Shown here: positions 1 to 12,000 of the stretch, piece after piece | How positions within the stretch are numbered: the stretch's first letter is position 1 | How the letters are laid out: each line of letters starts with the position of its first letter | Assembly: GCA_018829445.1 (NCBI GenBank) | Contig: JAHJTV010000084.1 | Location: 1-64,000 of the forward strand | Direction: 5' to 3' | Source of the DNA: a bacterium | Lineage (GTDB): Bacteria; SAR324; XYD2-FULL-50-16 | DNA: 64,000 bases | The notes under the pieces: model-generated | The model's input: only the letters and a program-made list of their open reading frames with translations | Database searches by the model: none | What the model was told of the DNA's origin: nothing | Position numbers and translations under genes: made by a program

Positions 1-33
1 ATTGAAATTATAGGCCATAGAAAGCTGACATGT

Positions 34-106
34 TGTCATTCCGTGCTTGACACGGAATCCATAATTATTTCAAAAATCTGGATGCCGGATCAAGTCCGGC
101 ATGACA
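34..106. repeat. Dispersed palindromic repeat, TGTCAT...ATGACA type
   Basis: The block opens with TGTCATTCCG, closes with GGCATGACA, and contains two internal hairpins (CCGTG..CACGG and GCCGGA..TCCGGC). A second copy with the same layout is at 26375-26450. The sequence before both copies is also related (CCATAGAAA followed by CTGA), so the mobile unit may be larger than the palindrome. It is non-coding. Confidence 0.7.
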
Positions 107-259
107 GAGAACCCTATACTCTCAAGTTATTATCAATTGGTTATTAATTATTTTTCCATTTAAATCAGCTTATTATGTTGATAATGATTTTTAAAATAGT
201 CAATAATCAATTGTTAATTGAAAACTACTAATAGTTCTGCGCTTATTTAAGCGTTTATG

Positions 260-316
260 GGTTTACACCCCCGCCAGTACTTAATATAAGGCGGCCGCGT
301 AGGGCCGCCCTACCGT
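260..316. repeat. Dispersed GGCGGCC/GGCCGCCCTACCGT repeat
   Basis: A GC-rich block in AT-rich surroundings: a run of TACACCCCCGCC, then GGCGGCC, a short spacer and GGCCGCCCTACCGT. Related copies are at 12349-12468, 12513-12633 and 37381-37408. All are intergenic. It is probably a non-autonomous repetitive element. Confidence 0.6.
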
Positions 317-363
317 TAGTTCTGCATAATTGTCATAGTTTTGTGTCAATCGCATTAATTGGT

Positions 364-392
364 AAAAAAATTCTTTTAGAAGATTCAAGAAT
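364..392 (-). terminator. Possible terminator of the Pfa operon
   Basis: Read on the minus strand just after the PfaC-like stop codon, an ATTCTT/AAGAAT stem is followed directly by seven T residues. The stem is short and AT-only, so this is weak. Confidence 0.3.
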
Positions 393-411
393 ATGGCCCT
401 CTGAGGGGCTT

Positions 412-3400
412 TCAGCTAAGTGCAAGAGAAAAATCTTTTAATCTATAAATGGTTATACCATCTACTGAAAGATATCCATCCGCCGTTAGAGATTTTTTAT
501 CATCGTCGATTGAGGTAACAACCGCTTCAACAGTAACCTCCTTGCTTTCCGGAATGATCTGACCTCGATAATTCCAGCTGTGTTTTTTGCCTATGACAAC
601 TGTTTCAAACCGGGTTGTTGAATCTACACCCCATCTTTTTGCAGCAACAACTTTCAGAAGCTGAAGGAAAGACTCAAGACCAAGCGATCCGGGACAAACC
701 GGGTCCTGATAAAAGTGAGCTTCGAAAAACCAGGCTTGAGGATTGACAAGCATACTACCACGAATGAATCCGAGTTGATTCGGTCCACCTTTTGGATCAA
801 AAACCTCAATGTTGTCAACCATCCGCAGCATAGTATCCGGATATGGTGAATCAACGGGATAGGAGAAATGTTCAGATCGTCTCATCTCTTCTTCATTGGG
901 TTGATAGAGTGAACCATCACGTATCCCAACCTGTTGTGCCAAAGATTCCCTGGAAAAGAAACCGAACACTGTGTCACCACGGTAAACCGGGCCGAAACGA
1001 TCATGGATTTCGAAATCATAACCCTGAATAATCATGCCGCCACTACTGGCAATTCGAGTGATTTTTGCCAGAGTGGTCAAAGTCCCTGATTTTGATGTCA
1101 CTGGTCGCAGTTGTATGGCGTTGCCGTCCAGATTGCGAAAGGATAAATCGACCGTGCTTGTAAGCGCCGAACCCATATAAGCTGCCAGCCATCCACAGGA
1201 CTGCAACCCGATTTCCAGTAGAATGCTGAATGGGATGTTGGTTTGCCGATTGGCTGCGAAGTACCAAGCATCCGGTAAAATATCATATTCAGCTTCAACG
1301 GTCACCCCTTCAACCATCTTCCAGGGCTCTCCGCTTGTTGTAACGATACGGTCCAGGAACAGATAGGGCGGTCCCGGCAGGCGAGCAATTTTCCGTTCTT
1401 GATCAAAAACGCCGTATTGTCCACCGAAAGCTTCCGAGGGATTGCCGGTTGCAAAAGCAATGATGCGATCCGTATCAAAAAGAATCTGTTTTACAGGAAA
1501 ATCGGCACGATCCTGGCTCACGGGTTGCCACAAAGCTTCGGTTTTTTCGCGGTCCAATCCGGCCAGACTCACCGACATGTTGGTTACCTCTACAATGGGT
1601 CGACCATCCACAAACATCAAAGCATCTGCAACGGCAAAAGGCTCGGGTTGAAATCCAAGCTCCTTGATGCTGACTTGATAAGTCACTATTCCGGATGTTT
1701 CAACAACCTGACCTCTGCATTTAAGTCCGCTGACAATACCGGGAACAGGTTCGCACCATGTTTGCCCCGCTTCTCCGATCCACCCCATGCGCAACAGATA
1801 GATCCTCAAAGTATGCAAACAGCATTCATACATCAGGGTCCCCGGCATAACCCTGTCATCGACAAAATGACACGTGAGAAACCAGTTGTCCGGGTGGATA
1901 TCCATTTCTGCGGAAATCTGGCCAATGCCATACCGCCCGCCTTGCGGGTTGACCTCTATTACGCGGTCAATCAATTTAAGCTTACCACCGAGCAGTGTAT
2001 AAGGGCGACTAAGTTGAAGCTGAGAGAACAACTCACCAAAGCAGCCTTCAATATTTCCTGCATATAGAGCAGTAACTTGCTCCTCATTATACGATTCAAC
2101 CTGCATCGGCACCAGCTCTTTCCAGTCTTCCGGTATGATCCCCGGTTGCGATAACAGATCGAGTCTGGTATGAACAATCCCCTGTCCCATAGCCAGGTCT
2201 TCAGCAGTAAAAAAGCCGGCACAGCCATTACGCATTGATAAAAGTGGTTCCCCATTTACAGAACCTTCAAAGTTAAAATGGAACAGATAGGTCTGATCCT
2301 GCCGGAAAAACTTCTCAATTTTTATATCATAATGAATTGTTTCTCCGGCAACCGGTAATCCACGATGGAAAGTCACTGCAGCATCCAGCAAGCGATATAC
2401 AGCTTTTCCCCGGGTTATAAAGTCTATTCCCAGGTAACCCGAAAGGAATAAATCCGCCTGACCGGCTTCAATGGCAATACAGGCCGGTATCCGTCCGCCA
2501 TCAAGATACCAGTGATCAATCGTGACATCATGCTCGGTAACAACCCTCCCGTGAGTCATTGAACGCGGGATCGCCTCGACTTCAAGAATTCTATCCACCA
2601 GCATCAAGGGTTCATCGGGTAATCGGACACGGGTTGGATAGGTATCAATTTCGGCAAAATCAGATCCAAGCATTTTTTCAACCGAGCCGATGGCAAATTC
2701 CAGACACATTGACCGATCAAATGCCACTGACCTAGGGGATTCTATCATTCTGGAAGCATAAGGCTGGGCCGTTACTTTGGTAACAGGAATTTCAATTCTG
2801 TGCGGCAAAAGTCCCGGATCTGGAATATCCTCTCCCTGACTGATCATCTGTTGTAAGAGTGATGTTTGCAGAGATATGGTTTTCGACAACGCCTGTTCCA
2901 GAATCCTGGAAAAGTCCAAATAGGCTTCATGGGCTTTCATATCAGATGAAAGTGTTTCTTTGAATTTTGATATAAAAACTTCCTGCGGCTCTTTATTAAA
3001 CGATTCGCTTACAGTTGTTTGTGACTCCTGATTTTCCTTTGCAATAACCCTCTCTTCAAATTCAGGAATCGACTGTTGATGCGTAGTTTCAGCCTCTGGC
3101 GGAAGCTTTGGGGCAAAATCCTTACCACCAATAACCGTTTGTATTTTTAAGCCATTTTTATTGGTACTGGCGGATTGAATTGAAGTCTTCTTGGAGAAAT
3201 CATCTAATTTTTTGATTCCATTCGGAAGACACTTTGCATTATCCTCTTCAAGGACTACATGAGAACAAGAGCCATCTGCTCCCATTCCGCTTATGAGAGC
3301 ACGACGTGGTTCATTACAGCCATTGGTCAGCCAATCGTGCAGAGCAGCGGGGGGTGTGGATTTACTATCAGCCGATTCCCATTCATCTTTTACTAACTGC

Positions 3401-6015
3401 TTATTTTTTAGTGGAGGTAAAGTTCGATAATGCAGGCAAAGTGCTGACTTTACGATTGAAGCTAATCCGGAGGCAGCCCCTGCATGACCGATATCTGCAT
3501 TAACACCGCCAATCCCGCACGTATAATCATTCTTATCTTGTCCAACAACAGATCTAAGGACTTGTGATTCCATTTCTTCAATATCGGGTACATTAGTCCC
3601 CCCAGCCTCCAGATAGCCGATGGATTCCGCTTTGATACCGGCATTTTGGCAGGCTTGTTTCATCGACATTGAATATGTCTGTGGTTCGGGAGCAAGGTTT
3701 TCGATATTCCCGCCGGTTTTTGTACCGGTTCCCTTAACTACTGCATAAATCCTGTCCTTGTCCTGTTGCGCTTCATCAAGACGTTTCAGTACCAGAGCTG
3801 CTGCGCCTTCTCCTATCATAATATCATCAGCGTTCTTATCAAAAGAGTGGTTAATTCCCCCTGGTGAGAAGAATCCATCAACAAAACTACAAATAACGGA
3901 ACGCAAATCACCGGCAAAATCGACTGCACCGACAACAGCCCGGTTAATTGAGCCTTCCTGAAGCAAATGGATACCAACTTCAAGAGCTCTCAATCCTGAG
4001 TTTTCTTCACTGGATAGAGTGAAAGCGGGACCGCCGCTGCGAAATTCTTTGGCGATGCGACTGGCAACAATACTGCTTAGAGCACCTATCGTGCGGTTGG
4101 CGGTCAGGGGAGGTCCGGCTGCCGATCGTAATTCTTCCAGCCAGTTGTTGAGTTGCTGCTCATTGAGATTCAATCCAAGTTCTTCAGCCCATTTGCGGGC
4201 ATACTTCTGCAACCCCCAGCGGAAACTGAAATTTGTTGCGTTCAAGTCAAGGCCGCACCCAATGAAAATACCGGTGTATAGCAGATCCTCTTTGGTCAGA
4301 TTTGCATCATGCAATGCTTCAGTTGCAACTTTCAGCATCAACAACTGTCGAGGCAACATCTCTTCCTGTTCCTTCGGCGGGATTCTAAAATCACCTGCAT
4401 AAGAAGAAACCTCGGGAACAAAAAATCCACTGAACGGCACTTCATCCAGACCCATGTTTTTAAACCATTTGCTATGTTCGGCCCCCCACCAGTTGGTAGG
4501 AGGTTCAGGCAATTGTTCTCTGTCGCCACCGAATACTCGTCGTTGGAACTGTTCCAGGTTTTCCCAGGAGCCAAAATGAGCTCCCATTCCCACAATCGCA
4601 ATTGGTTGGCTTTTTTGCTTTGCCGAAGGATGCAGGGTTACCGGGCTTGCAGTTGATTCCTTTGGAAACCATTCCTCTACTAAGAGATGAGCATTGATGC
4701 CTCCAAACCCGAAAGCGCTCACGGCAGCTCTTCTTGGGTGACCACTCTTTCGTGACATCCAGGGCGCAGCCTCTTTCAGCACTCGGAAAGGACTCTCCTC
4801 CAATTCGATTCCCTCAGCCGGACTGGAGAAATTTACCGTGGGTGGTAAAGTCTGATGCTTTATCGCCAGCAGTGTTTTGATCAACGCTGCAGACCCGGCG
4901 GCCGTCAATAGATGACCAATATTCGCCTTAACCGATCCGATGATGCACTGACCGGATCGCCATTTAATGTCTTTCCAAAGGCTTTGTAAACTGGTGAACT
5001 CAACGGCATCGCCTACTGGCGTTCCTGTTGCATGGCACTCAATTAGATCCACATCATCCGGTGACCAGTGAGCCTGTTTGTAAGCCGATTGCATGGCCCG
5101 AATTTGACCTTCGGAAACAGGGGTCAGCGGATTCCCTTCAAGATCATTGGACAGTCCGATACCACGAATTACGCCATAGATATGATTTCCGTCGCGCTGA
5201 GCGTCCTGTGTCCTCTTCAGCATTACCAGACCACACCCTTCGCCAACAACAAGCCCATCACTCTTTCGATCAAAGGGCGAACAGGTGCCGGTTGGTGAAA
5301 GAGCACGCAATTGGGAAAAACCCATCTGCGTATACAGGGAATCGGGTCGGGAAAGTCCACCGGCAAGCATGCTATCAGCCCGCCCTGCAACCAGTTCATC
5401 TGCGGCAAGCTTGATAGCATAAAGAGAAGACGCACAAGCCGCATCTATGGTAAAACAGGTACCCTGAAATCCAAGCGTTTTCGCCAGTAAACCGGCCGGA
5501 AGGCCTGCCACGTAATGATTGATTGAAGCAACAGGTGCCTCGTCATACGACAGATCATGTTCAGAAAGCTTTTCCAAAAACGTACGACCCAGATAGTCTC
5601 TTGTCAGTGCAGAAGAGTTTTCACTGGGCAACGCAAGATTCCCAATGATAATACCAGCCCGAAGTCGGTCAATTTTGTTTGGTTTGCAGTCGGAGATTGT
5701 CTGGTGGCCAACATGCAGCAACAAGCGAAACATCGGATCAAGTTTGGAAAGGAAATCGGGATCGATATCAAGACCGGAAACAGGTGAATTGTAAAGTTCA
5801 CTATCCAGAAAGCATGCTTTTTGGGAATATACTTTGTCTGCAGCTGCGATATGCGGATCATATACCTCTTCCGGTTGAAGCAACCAACGCCCTTTTGGGG
5901 GTCGACGCGAAGTATTAATATTGCCGACAATATTATCCCAATAGGTATCCAAACTCGGCGAATTGGGAAACAATCCACCAATCCCGACAATGGCTACTGA
6001 ACTTCTATACACCAT
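412..6015 (-). CDS. pfaC: PfaC-like polyunsaturated fatty acid synthase subunit (KS-CLF-DH-DH)
   Basis: This 1867-residue protein has the domain order of PfaC, the condensing and dehydrating subunit of iterative PUFA/secondary-lipid synthases. Residues 1-450 form a complete ketosynthase: nucleophile Cys194 in DAACASS, His328 in ECHATGT and His368 in NIGH. Residues 470-925 are a second KS-like domain in which the position of the cysteine is Glu671, as expected of a chain-length factor. A charged linker of about 170 residues follows. From about 1125 there are four FabA-like hot-dog folds arranged as two pairs. In each pair the first fold lacks the catalytic histidine and the second keeps it (His1383 in CHFVDDRVMPG, His1767 in AHFYQDPVCPG). 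The ATG lies 2 bp after the PfaA-like stop, with GGAG upstream, so the two are probably co-translated. Identification of the family is firm; the product made is unknown. Confidence 0.9.
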   Translation of the reverse strand: MVYRSSVAIVGIGGLFPNSPSLDTYWDNIVGNINTSRRPPKGRWLLQPEEVYDPHIAAADKVYSQKACFLDSELYNSPVSGLDIDPDFLSKLDPMFRLLLHVGHQTISDCKPNKIDRLRAGIIIGNLALPSENSSALTRDYLGRTFLEKLSEHDLSYDEAPVASINHYVAGLPAGLLAKTLGFQGTCFTIDAACASSLYAIKLAADELVAGRADSMLAGGLSRPDSLYTQMGFSQLRALSPTGTCSPFDRKSDGLVVGEGCGLVMLKRTQDAQRDGNHIYGVIRGIGLSNDLEGNPLTPVSEGQIRAMQSAYKQAHWSPDDVDLIECHATGTPVGDAVEFTSLQSLWKDIKWRSGQCIIGSVKANIGHLLTAAGSAALIKTLLAIKHQTLPPTVNFSSPAEGIELEESPFRVLKEAAPWMSRKSGHPRRAAVSAFGFGGINAHLLVEEWFPKESTASPVTLHPSAKQKSQPIAIVGMGAHFGSWENLEQFQRRVFGGDREQLPEPPTNWWGAEHSKWFKNMGLDEVPFSGFFVPEVSSYAGDFRIPPKEQEEMLPRQLLMLKVATEALHDANLTKEDLLYTGIFIGCGLDLNATNFSFRWGLQKYARKWAEELGLNLNEQQLNNWLEELRSAAGPPLTANRTIGALSSIVASRIAKEFRSGGPAFTLSSEENSGLRALEVGIHLLQEGSINRAVVGAVDFAGDLRSVICSFVDGFFSPGGINHSFDKNADDIMIGEGAAALVLKRLDEAQQDKDRIYAVVKGTGTKTGGNIENLAPEPQTYSMSMKQACQNAGIKAESIGYLEAGGTNVPDIEEMESQVLRSVVGQDKNDYTCGIGGVNADIGHAGAASGLASIVKSALCLHYRTLPPLKNKQLVKDEWESADSKSTPPAALHDWLTNGCNEPRRALISGMGADGSCSHVVLEEDNAKCLPNGIKKLDDFSKKTSIQSASTNKNGLKIQTVIGGKDFAPKLPPEAETTHQQSIPEFEERVIAKENQESQTTVSESFNKEPQEVFISKFKETLSSDMKAHEAYLDFSRILEQALSKTISLQTSLLQQMISQGEDIPDPGLLPHRIEIPVTKVTAQPYASRMIESPRSVAFDRSMCLEFAIGSVEKMLGSDFAEIDTYPTRVRLPDEPLMLVDRILEVEAIPRSMTHGRVVTEHDVTIDHWYLDGGRIPACIAIEAGQADLFLSGYLGIDFITRGKAVYRLLDAAVTFHRGLPVAGETIHYDIKIEKFFRQDQTYLFHFNFEGSVNGEPLLSMRNGCAGFFTAEDLAMGQGIVHTRLDLLSQPGIIPEDWKELVPMQVESYNEEQVTALYAGNIEGCFGELFSQLQLSRPYTLLGGKLKLIDRVIEVNPQGGRYGIGQISAEMDIHPDNWFLTCHFVDDRVMPGTLMYECCLHTLRIYLLRMGWIGEAGQTWCEPVPGIVSGLKCRGQVVETSGIVTYQVSIKELGFQPEPFAVADALMFVDGRPIVEVTNMSVSLAGLDREKTEALWQPVSQDRADFPVKQILFDTDRIIAFATGNPSEAFGGQYGVFDQERKIARLPGPPYLFLDRIVTTSGEPWKMVEGVTVEAEYDILPDAWYFAANRQTNIPFSILLEIGLQSCGWLAAYMGSALTSTVDLSFRNLDGNAIQLRPVTSKSGTLTTLAKITRIASSGGMIIQGYDFEIHDRFGPVYRGDTVFGFFSRESLAQQVGIRDGSLYQPNEEEMRRSEHFSYPVDSPYPDTMLRMVDNIEVFDPKGGPNQLGFIRGSMLVNPQAWFFEAHFYQDPVCPGSLGLESFLQLLKVVAAKRWGVDSTTRFETVVIGKKHSWNYRGQIIPESKEVTVEAVVTSIDDDKKSLTADGYLSVDGITIYRLKDFSLALS

Positions 6016-6017
6016 TT

Positions 6018-9000
6018 TCAGGCCACTCCGATCAGCTTATTGCGTTGAAACTTTTCTTTTAGTGATGCATCAATAACACATTCGTAGTTCTCCAACCGGG
6101 CAATCTGTAACTCTGTAAGCGGATCAATAAAATCGATATCAACATGAGCACGATTGCTGTTTTGCTCCTTGACCCGGGCCCGTATTTCAACCCCTGTTTC
6201 CGGAAACCTCTCCTGGAACTGTCGATATCGTCCGGCAAAAACCGGGAGTGATCCAGCCTGGTATTGCTCAAAGCTCCACAGGGTCAACAATTGAAAACTG
6301 GTGTCGAGAACCAAGGGGTCAGCAAACCACGAGTTGCGCAAAGGTTGCTCTATCCATAGACTCGGCATTGGTGCTGAATTTGCCAAGGCACTGATTCCCT
6401 CTTCCGAGCATCCCAGCATTTTCCGAATGCCTTGAAAATCCTCACCATGAAAGAGTCTCTCTGACTGATAGATTTCGCTTATTTGATACGGATACTCGGG
6501 TAAGCTTAAAGTGGTGTTTGCAGGTCTTTTATCTGCGAGATTGTGGGTGAGTACAATTCTGGCCCGAGCATGGGCAACCTTTTGTCCCTGACAGTCAATA
6601 CCGGAAAGTTCAACAGGAATAATATAAATCCCGTTACTCTTCATGGCTTTACCAGTCAGCACTTGCAAGGTGTGCACCTGATCAGGTTCAATGATCACAC
6701 CCCTGAGAATGCGCAAATCATTAAACCCCTGGAATTTAAGTCCGGGATTGTCATGGATTGCGCCATGTGCCAGCCATTCAATTATAATGGCCATAGGCAG
6801 CACAGCTTTACCGTCGATAACGTGAGATTTTAAAAATGGATATTGGTCTACGGAGAGATCCAGATCAAATGCTTTACCAATGTAGATATTATGATCCGGT
6901 TCAGATTGTTTTTCTCCCCTGGAATTTGTATTTCTACCCAGAATGACCAATTCAACAGGTCCACCCGGTCGAGTCGAAATGTCACGGAGCAGAATATCTG
7001 CACCGGCTTTCAGGTTGATCATCTCGATCCCTTCCTTTTCAAAAACCTTTTTTAACGACGGAGTTACCATGCCTCCATCCCAGGGACCCCAATTAAAAGA
7101 GAGAACTCGGCAATCGGGATGCAATTCAGCCCGTTGATCGGCGATTTTATTAAGCACCTCGTTTGCAACCGCATAGTCTACCTGACCAATTCTCCCAAAA
7201 CGAGCGGTTGAGGAGGAGAATAGTGCTATAAATCTAAGATCATCCTCCGGGCAAAATTTCAAAAGCGTTCGTAAACCACCAACCTTGGTTGAATAAACCT
7301 GCTCAAATTGCTCTTCCGTTTTTTCCTTAATCCTTTTGTCGGCAAGAACTCCTGCCCCATGAATCAATCCCTTTACAGGACCGTACTGATCGCGAATATC
7401 ATCAAGTATCGCACCAAAAGCCTGGCTGTCACGCAAATCGATTGAACGGTAAATTGCGATCCCGCCAACCTTTTGTATCCTTTCCAGGGTTATACGGATC
7501 TCCCGCCCAGAGGTAATTCGCCGATAGTGACTTTCGACATCCAAAGGCTTGAGTGGTATACTTGAATTTTCAATCAGACCTTTTTTAATCTCTGCTTCTT
7601 CTGTCAAAGAGCTCAACCATTCTGGCTCTTTATCGGTAACCTTGCTGCGACCGATTAGCAGCAACGTTGCCTTGCTTGAAGCTGCCAAAGCAACTGCTAC
7701 TTCTGCCGTAACGCCTCTGGCACCTCCACTGATGACAACCAGATCACCTACTCCCACTGGCAAATTGGCAACAGGCTCCTCAATTTGTTCTGTCATTAGC
7801 TCCAAGGTCAGCAGTCCTTGAGAGGTAATACCAACCTCAATCGGTCCCATTGTAAAAATCTCATTCACAATCGATTGAGCAGTAGGGACAATTTCCATCC
7901 CCTTTTCCAGATCCAGTACCTTACAATGGATTACCGGCCACTCCATTGCCGCAGTCTTACACAATCCCGCCAATCCTCCTGAAAGTGGATCAACGATCTG
8001 ATTGGTTACTCCCAAGCCAAATTGGCCATTCATCCGTGATACAACTGCAAAAAATGCCCCGCCACATGTCGACGTTTTCTGCAGCGCCGGTTCAACTTTT
8101 TGAGCAATCTTAAAAGAATTTCTCAAAAACAGATCGTCGGCACCCCCTAGTGGAGTAAGGATAACCAGTCCGGATAGTTTTTCAGGAAGTACCAGTGAAT
8201 TAACATCTGCAATAGAAATTTTACGTGGGATCAGTTGTCTTGCGCTGAGCTGAGAACAAATTAAATCAGACAGCTCTGAGCCATCATCAGTAATCCAGAC
8301 TTCGGTGCCGGGAACAACACTCAATCCGTTTTCGGGTCGATTTTTCGGTAGTGATACAGTTCGCAAAACCTGCCTGATGATATCCTCCGAGACCGTTTTC
8401 TGAAAGCTGGTTTGGTCTGCCTCCGTTATATCAGAATCAGAGGCACTGGAGAGAAAATCAACAATTTGACTGACTGTCTGCAAAGTCCCAAAAACTTCCG
8501 GCTTGATTACCGGCGCATCGGGCAAACGTTCCTGTAAAGCGGATAGAATCTCTACACGCTTGATCGAGTCTATTCCCAGATCGGTATCCAGAGCCATGTC
8601 CGGTTCCAGAATATCCAATGGATAACCGGTTTTCTCGGCAATAACTTCCAGCAGTATAGTCGAGATATTATACGCTTCATTGCGACCTGAATCTTGACTG
8701 ATGCCTGTTTTTGAATCAACGGACATTCCGTTACTGAGATAGTCGATAATCTGTTCAAGAGTTTTCAACACGTTGAGATCTTCCGGAGAAATGACTGGTG
8801 CCATCGGGAGCTTTTCCTGTAAAGCAGAAAGAATCTCCACCCGCTTGATTGAATCAATTCCCAAATCACTGTCCAGTGCCATATCCAGTTCCAACATCTC
8901 CACCGGATAACCGGTTTTTTCAGCAATGATCTCCAGTAACAATGGAGCGACTTTTACTTCAATTGTCCTGTTTGTTTCGACCTGTAACGGTTTTACATCA

Positions 9001-12000
9001 TTAGATTCCGAATTTTGTAAAGCGGAGTTAACTACCTCCACCAGGGTGTCAGCAATCGGCTCTGAGTCACTGATTTGGCTATGTCCAACAGTTCCCTGAT
9101 GTATCAGGTTTTGTTGATCAGCCAGTTTCATTAATGATTGTGTTGCTTTCTGTTGACCTTCCAGAAACTTTTGATGAAGGCTTGCAGTCTGATGTTGAAG
9201 ATCCTGTAACGCTTGTATGCTTTGCTGGGTTATCCGAAAAGCCGCTTGAAGATTGGGTGTTTGAATCGAAGTGTCGGCAGCTTGTTTTGGAGAAACCTTG
9301 TCTGTAGTTTTCAGTATTGGTGAAGGTTGATTTGTCGAGTGGATAGAACCCGGCACCTGAGATTTGACGGGTGGCCGTTCCTCTGGTTTCCTGTAATAAT
9401 TGGCACCACAGAGGGATACTGCCATACCGGGTTTCTTCTTACCTGCAAGTTCCCGGGATGCGGCAAAGCCCTCATCCCATAAGGACCAATCCACCGACTT
9501 GCCGAGAGCAGATAGCCGGGCTAACAGGCGGGCCAGATCATCTATATTCGAATCGGTTCCGTTTGAAGAATCAAGTGCGATTGCCTGATGATCTCGTTTT
9601 CCAAGAATTGCCTTGACCATGCCTGTCAAACGAGCGCCCGGACCAACTTCAATAAACAAGCGGCAACCGGCCCGATACATATTTTCAATTTCCGAAACAA
9701 AATCGACAGGGCTAATCAGTTGTTTTGCCAATAATTCTTTAATAGTTTCAATTGAATCAGGATATTCCAGGCCAGTTGTATTGGAGAATACCTTTTTTCC
9801 CGGGCTTTGTAAGGATAATGACCTGAGCTTTTCAGCAAAAGGATGAGCGGCATCCGAGACCAGTGGGCTGTGAAAAGCGGCGGAAACAGTAAGACGCTTG
9901 CTTCTGATACCCTTTTTATCCAGCAATAGTGTCGCTTTTTCGATTTCAGTTGTTGCCCCTGACAGAACACCCTGATCGGGTGTATTTCTGTTGGCAATTA
10001 CCAGATCAAGAGATTCTTCAGCCAAAAAACCCTCAACTTGTTCCAAAGGAGCAAAAACCGCCAACATGGAACCTCGATCACCGTTTCCGGCAGTCATCAG
10101 TTCACCACGCAAGCGAGATAAATAGTGTAGTTGTTCAGTTGTGAAGACTTCTGCAGAACAAAGCGCGGACAGTTCCCCATAACTATGTCCTGCAACCGAG
10201 TCGGCTGAGACTCCGAAACTGGAAAGAACACGACAAGCTGCCAGGTTGACTGCACCAAGGGCAGGTTGTGCCACTTCTGTCGCGCGAAGAATAGAATCTG
10301 CTTCCTCTTTTGAATCCTGATCGAATTGAGGACGCGGATAAATAATATCTGTCAAAGTTCCTCGCGATTTACCGGAGTTCGCAGCAAAAGCATCGTCTGC
10401 TTCCTGCAGAGTTGACAGAAACTCCGGAAACTGAATCGCCAGACCTTTCAACATTCCAGTATATTGTGCTCCCTGGCCAGGAAACAGCATGGCGGTTTTG
10501 CCTTTAAAACTGCCCGAGGCGTAATAGACACCATCCGTTGTTTCCCAAAATGGTTGCTCATGATACTTCTCCAGCATGGTTAGTGCCTTTTTTACCTGGG
10601 AGGCTCTGTCTGTTCGGTTTCTCTTAATAACTAAAACAAGTCGATGGGGATCGGTCTCAACAAATTGACGACGTTGGCTCTCAGAATCTAAACGTAAATG
10701 AGTCCAGCTTCCTGTTGTCGGGAAGTTTAGTAATTTGTTGATAAGCCCAGCTCTATCGGTGTCAGAAAAAGGGACCGCTTGAACATCGCCTTTCCAGTCA
10801 GCAGTCGCTTTATTTGGTTGGTGTTCTTCAAGCAGGCAATGGAAGTTACTTCCGCCAAAACCATGCGCACTAATGCCGGCTCGTCTTGGATGATCGCCTT
10901 TGGGAATCCAGGGGCGGCTTTCGGTGTTTACATAAAAGGGTGTTGTCTCTGAAGACAGTACTTCCAGTGGATTGGTGACTTTGATGGTGGCAGGCAGAGT
11001 CTTATGGTGAAGAGCAAGCGCAGCCTTGATCAATCCAGCTGCTCCGGCTGCCGCTTTGGTATGCCCGATTTGCGACTTAACGGAACCGAGTGCACACCAT
11101 GGTTTTTGTGCTGAACCGAACACATCATGTAAAGCGTTGACTTCTGCAGCATCACCGACTTTTGTCCCCGTACCGTGTCCTTCAATCAATTCTATCGTAT
11201 CCGGTGTGACTCCACCATGCTGATATGCGCGCAATAGTGCTTTTTTTTGCCCTGTGGCGTCAGGTTCATATATGGCTGATCCGCTGCCGTCACTTGAAGT
11301 CCCAATCCCTTTAATAACAGCGTAGATTTTATCTTTGTCTCTCTCTGCGTCGACTAATCGTTTTAAAACAACAATCCCCAGTCCTTCGCCCAATGTTGTG
11401 CCGTCTGAGTTTTCATCGTAGGGACGTGCATGACCCGATGGCGACAGCGCTGGCGTTTTGCTGAAACAGGTGTACATGAAGATATCATTGAATGTATCAA
11501 TCCCCCCGGTCACAACCATATCAGCACGCCCTGTTGCGAGTTCAAGGGCAGCGAGGTTCAGGGCGCTCAGAGAACTCCCGCAGGCAGAATCAACAACGCA
11601 GTTAGTACCTCCAAAATTGAAGTGTTTGCTGATCCGACCGGCAACAACATTTCCGAGCAGCCCCGGAAATGAGTTTTCCTGCCAGGGCACATAGGAATCA
11701 GAAATCCTTTGAGTAACGTCTTCAGCGATCTCCGGCTCAACTCCTGCGGCCTGTAGCGCTTCCTTCCACTTGGGATAACCCAGCCTGGCTCCCAGCGGAA
11801 TGACAAGTTCCAATGTACCGGTTACACCGAGGATAACACTGACTTTTTCTCGATCAAAGACTTCCCGATTCTTGTATCCTGCGTCTTTAAGTGCTTGATC
11901 AACAACCAATAATCCAAGCAACTGAGATGTATCAATCGCTTCAATTGCATTTGGAAGAATGCCGTAATCCATCGGGTTGAATTCAACGGGTGAAAGAAAA

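Larger units (their letters stand above)
1..411. other. Intergenic region with two dispersed repeats
   Basis: No credible gene is seen here. The stretch holds two intergenic repeats (annotated separately at 34-106 and 260-316) and AT-rich sequence. It lies downstream of the Pfa genes, so further genes of that cluster, for example a pfaD-like enoyl reductase, could only lie beyond the left edge of the window. Confidence 0.7.

Noticed and set aside
1399..2067. A 222-codon plus-strand ORF inside the PfaC gene
   Set aside because: It is antisense to well-conserved dehydratase domains, has no ribosome binding site and no recognisable protein features.
4019..4402. A 127-codon plus-strand ORF opposite the PfaC chain-length-factor domain
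   Set aside because: It is a shadow of the conserved coding strand, with Ser/Arg-rich composition typical of antisense frames.
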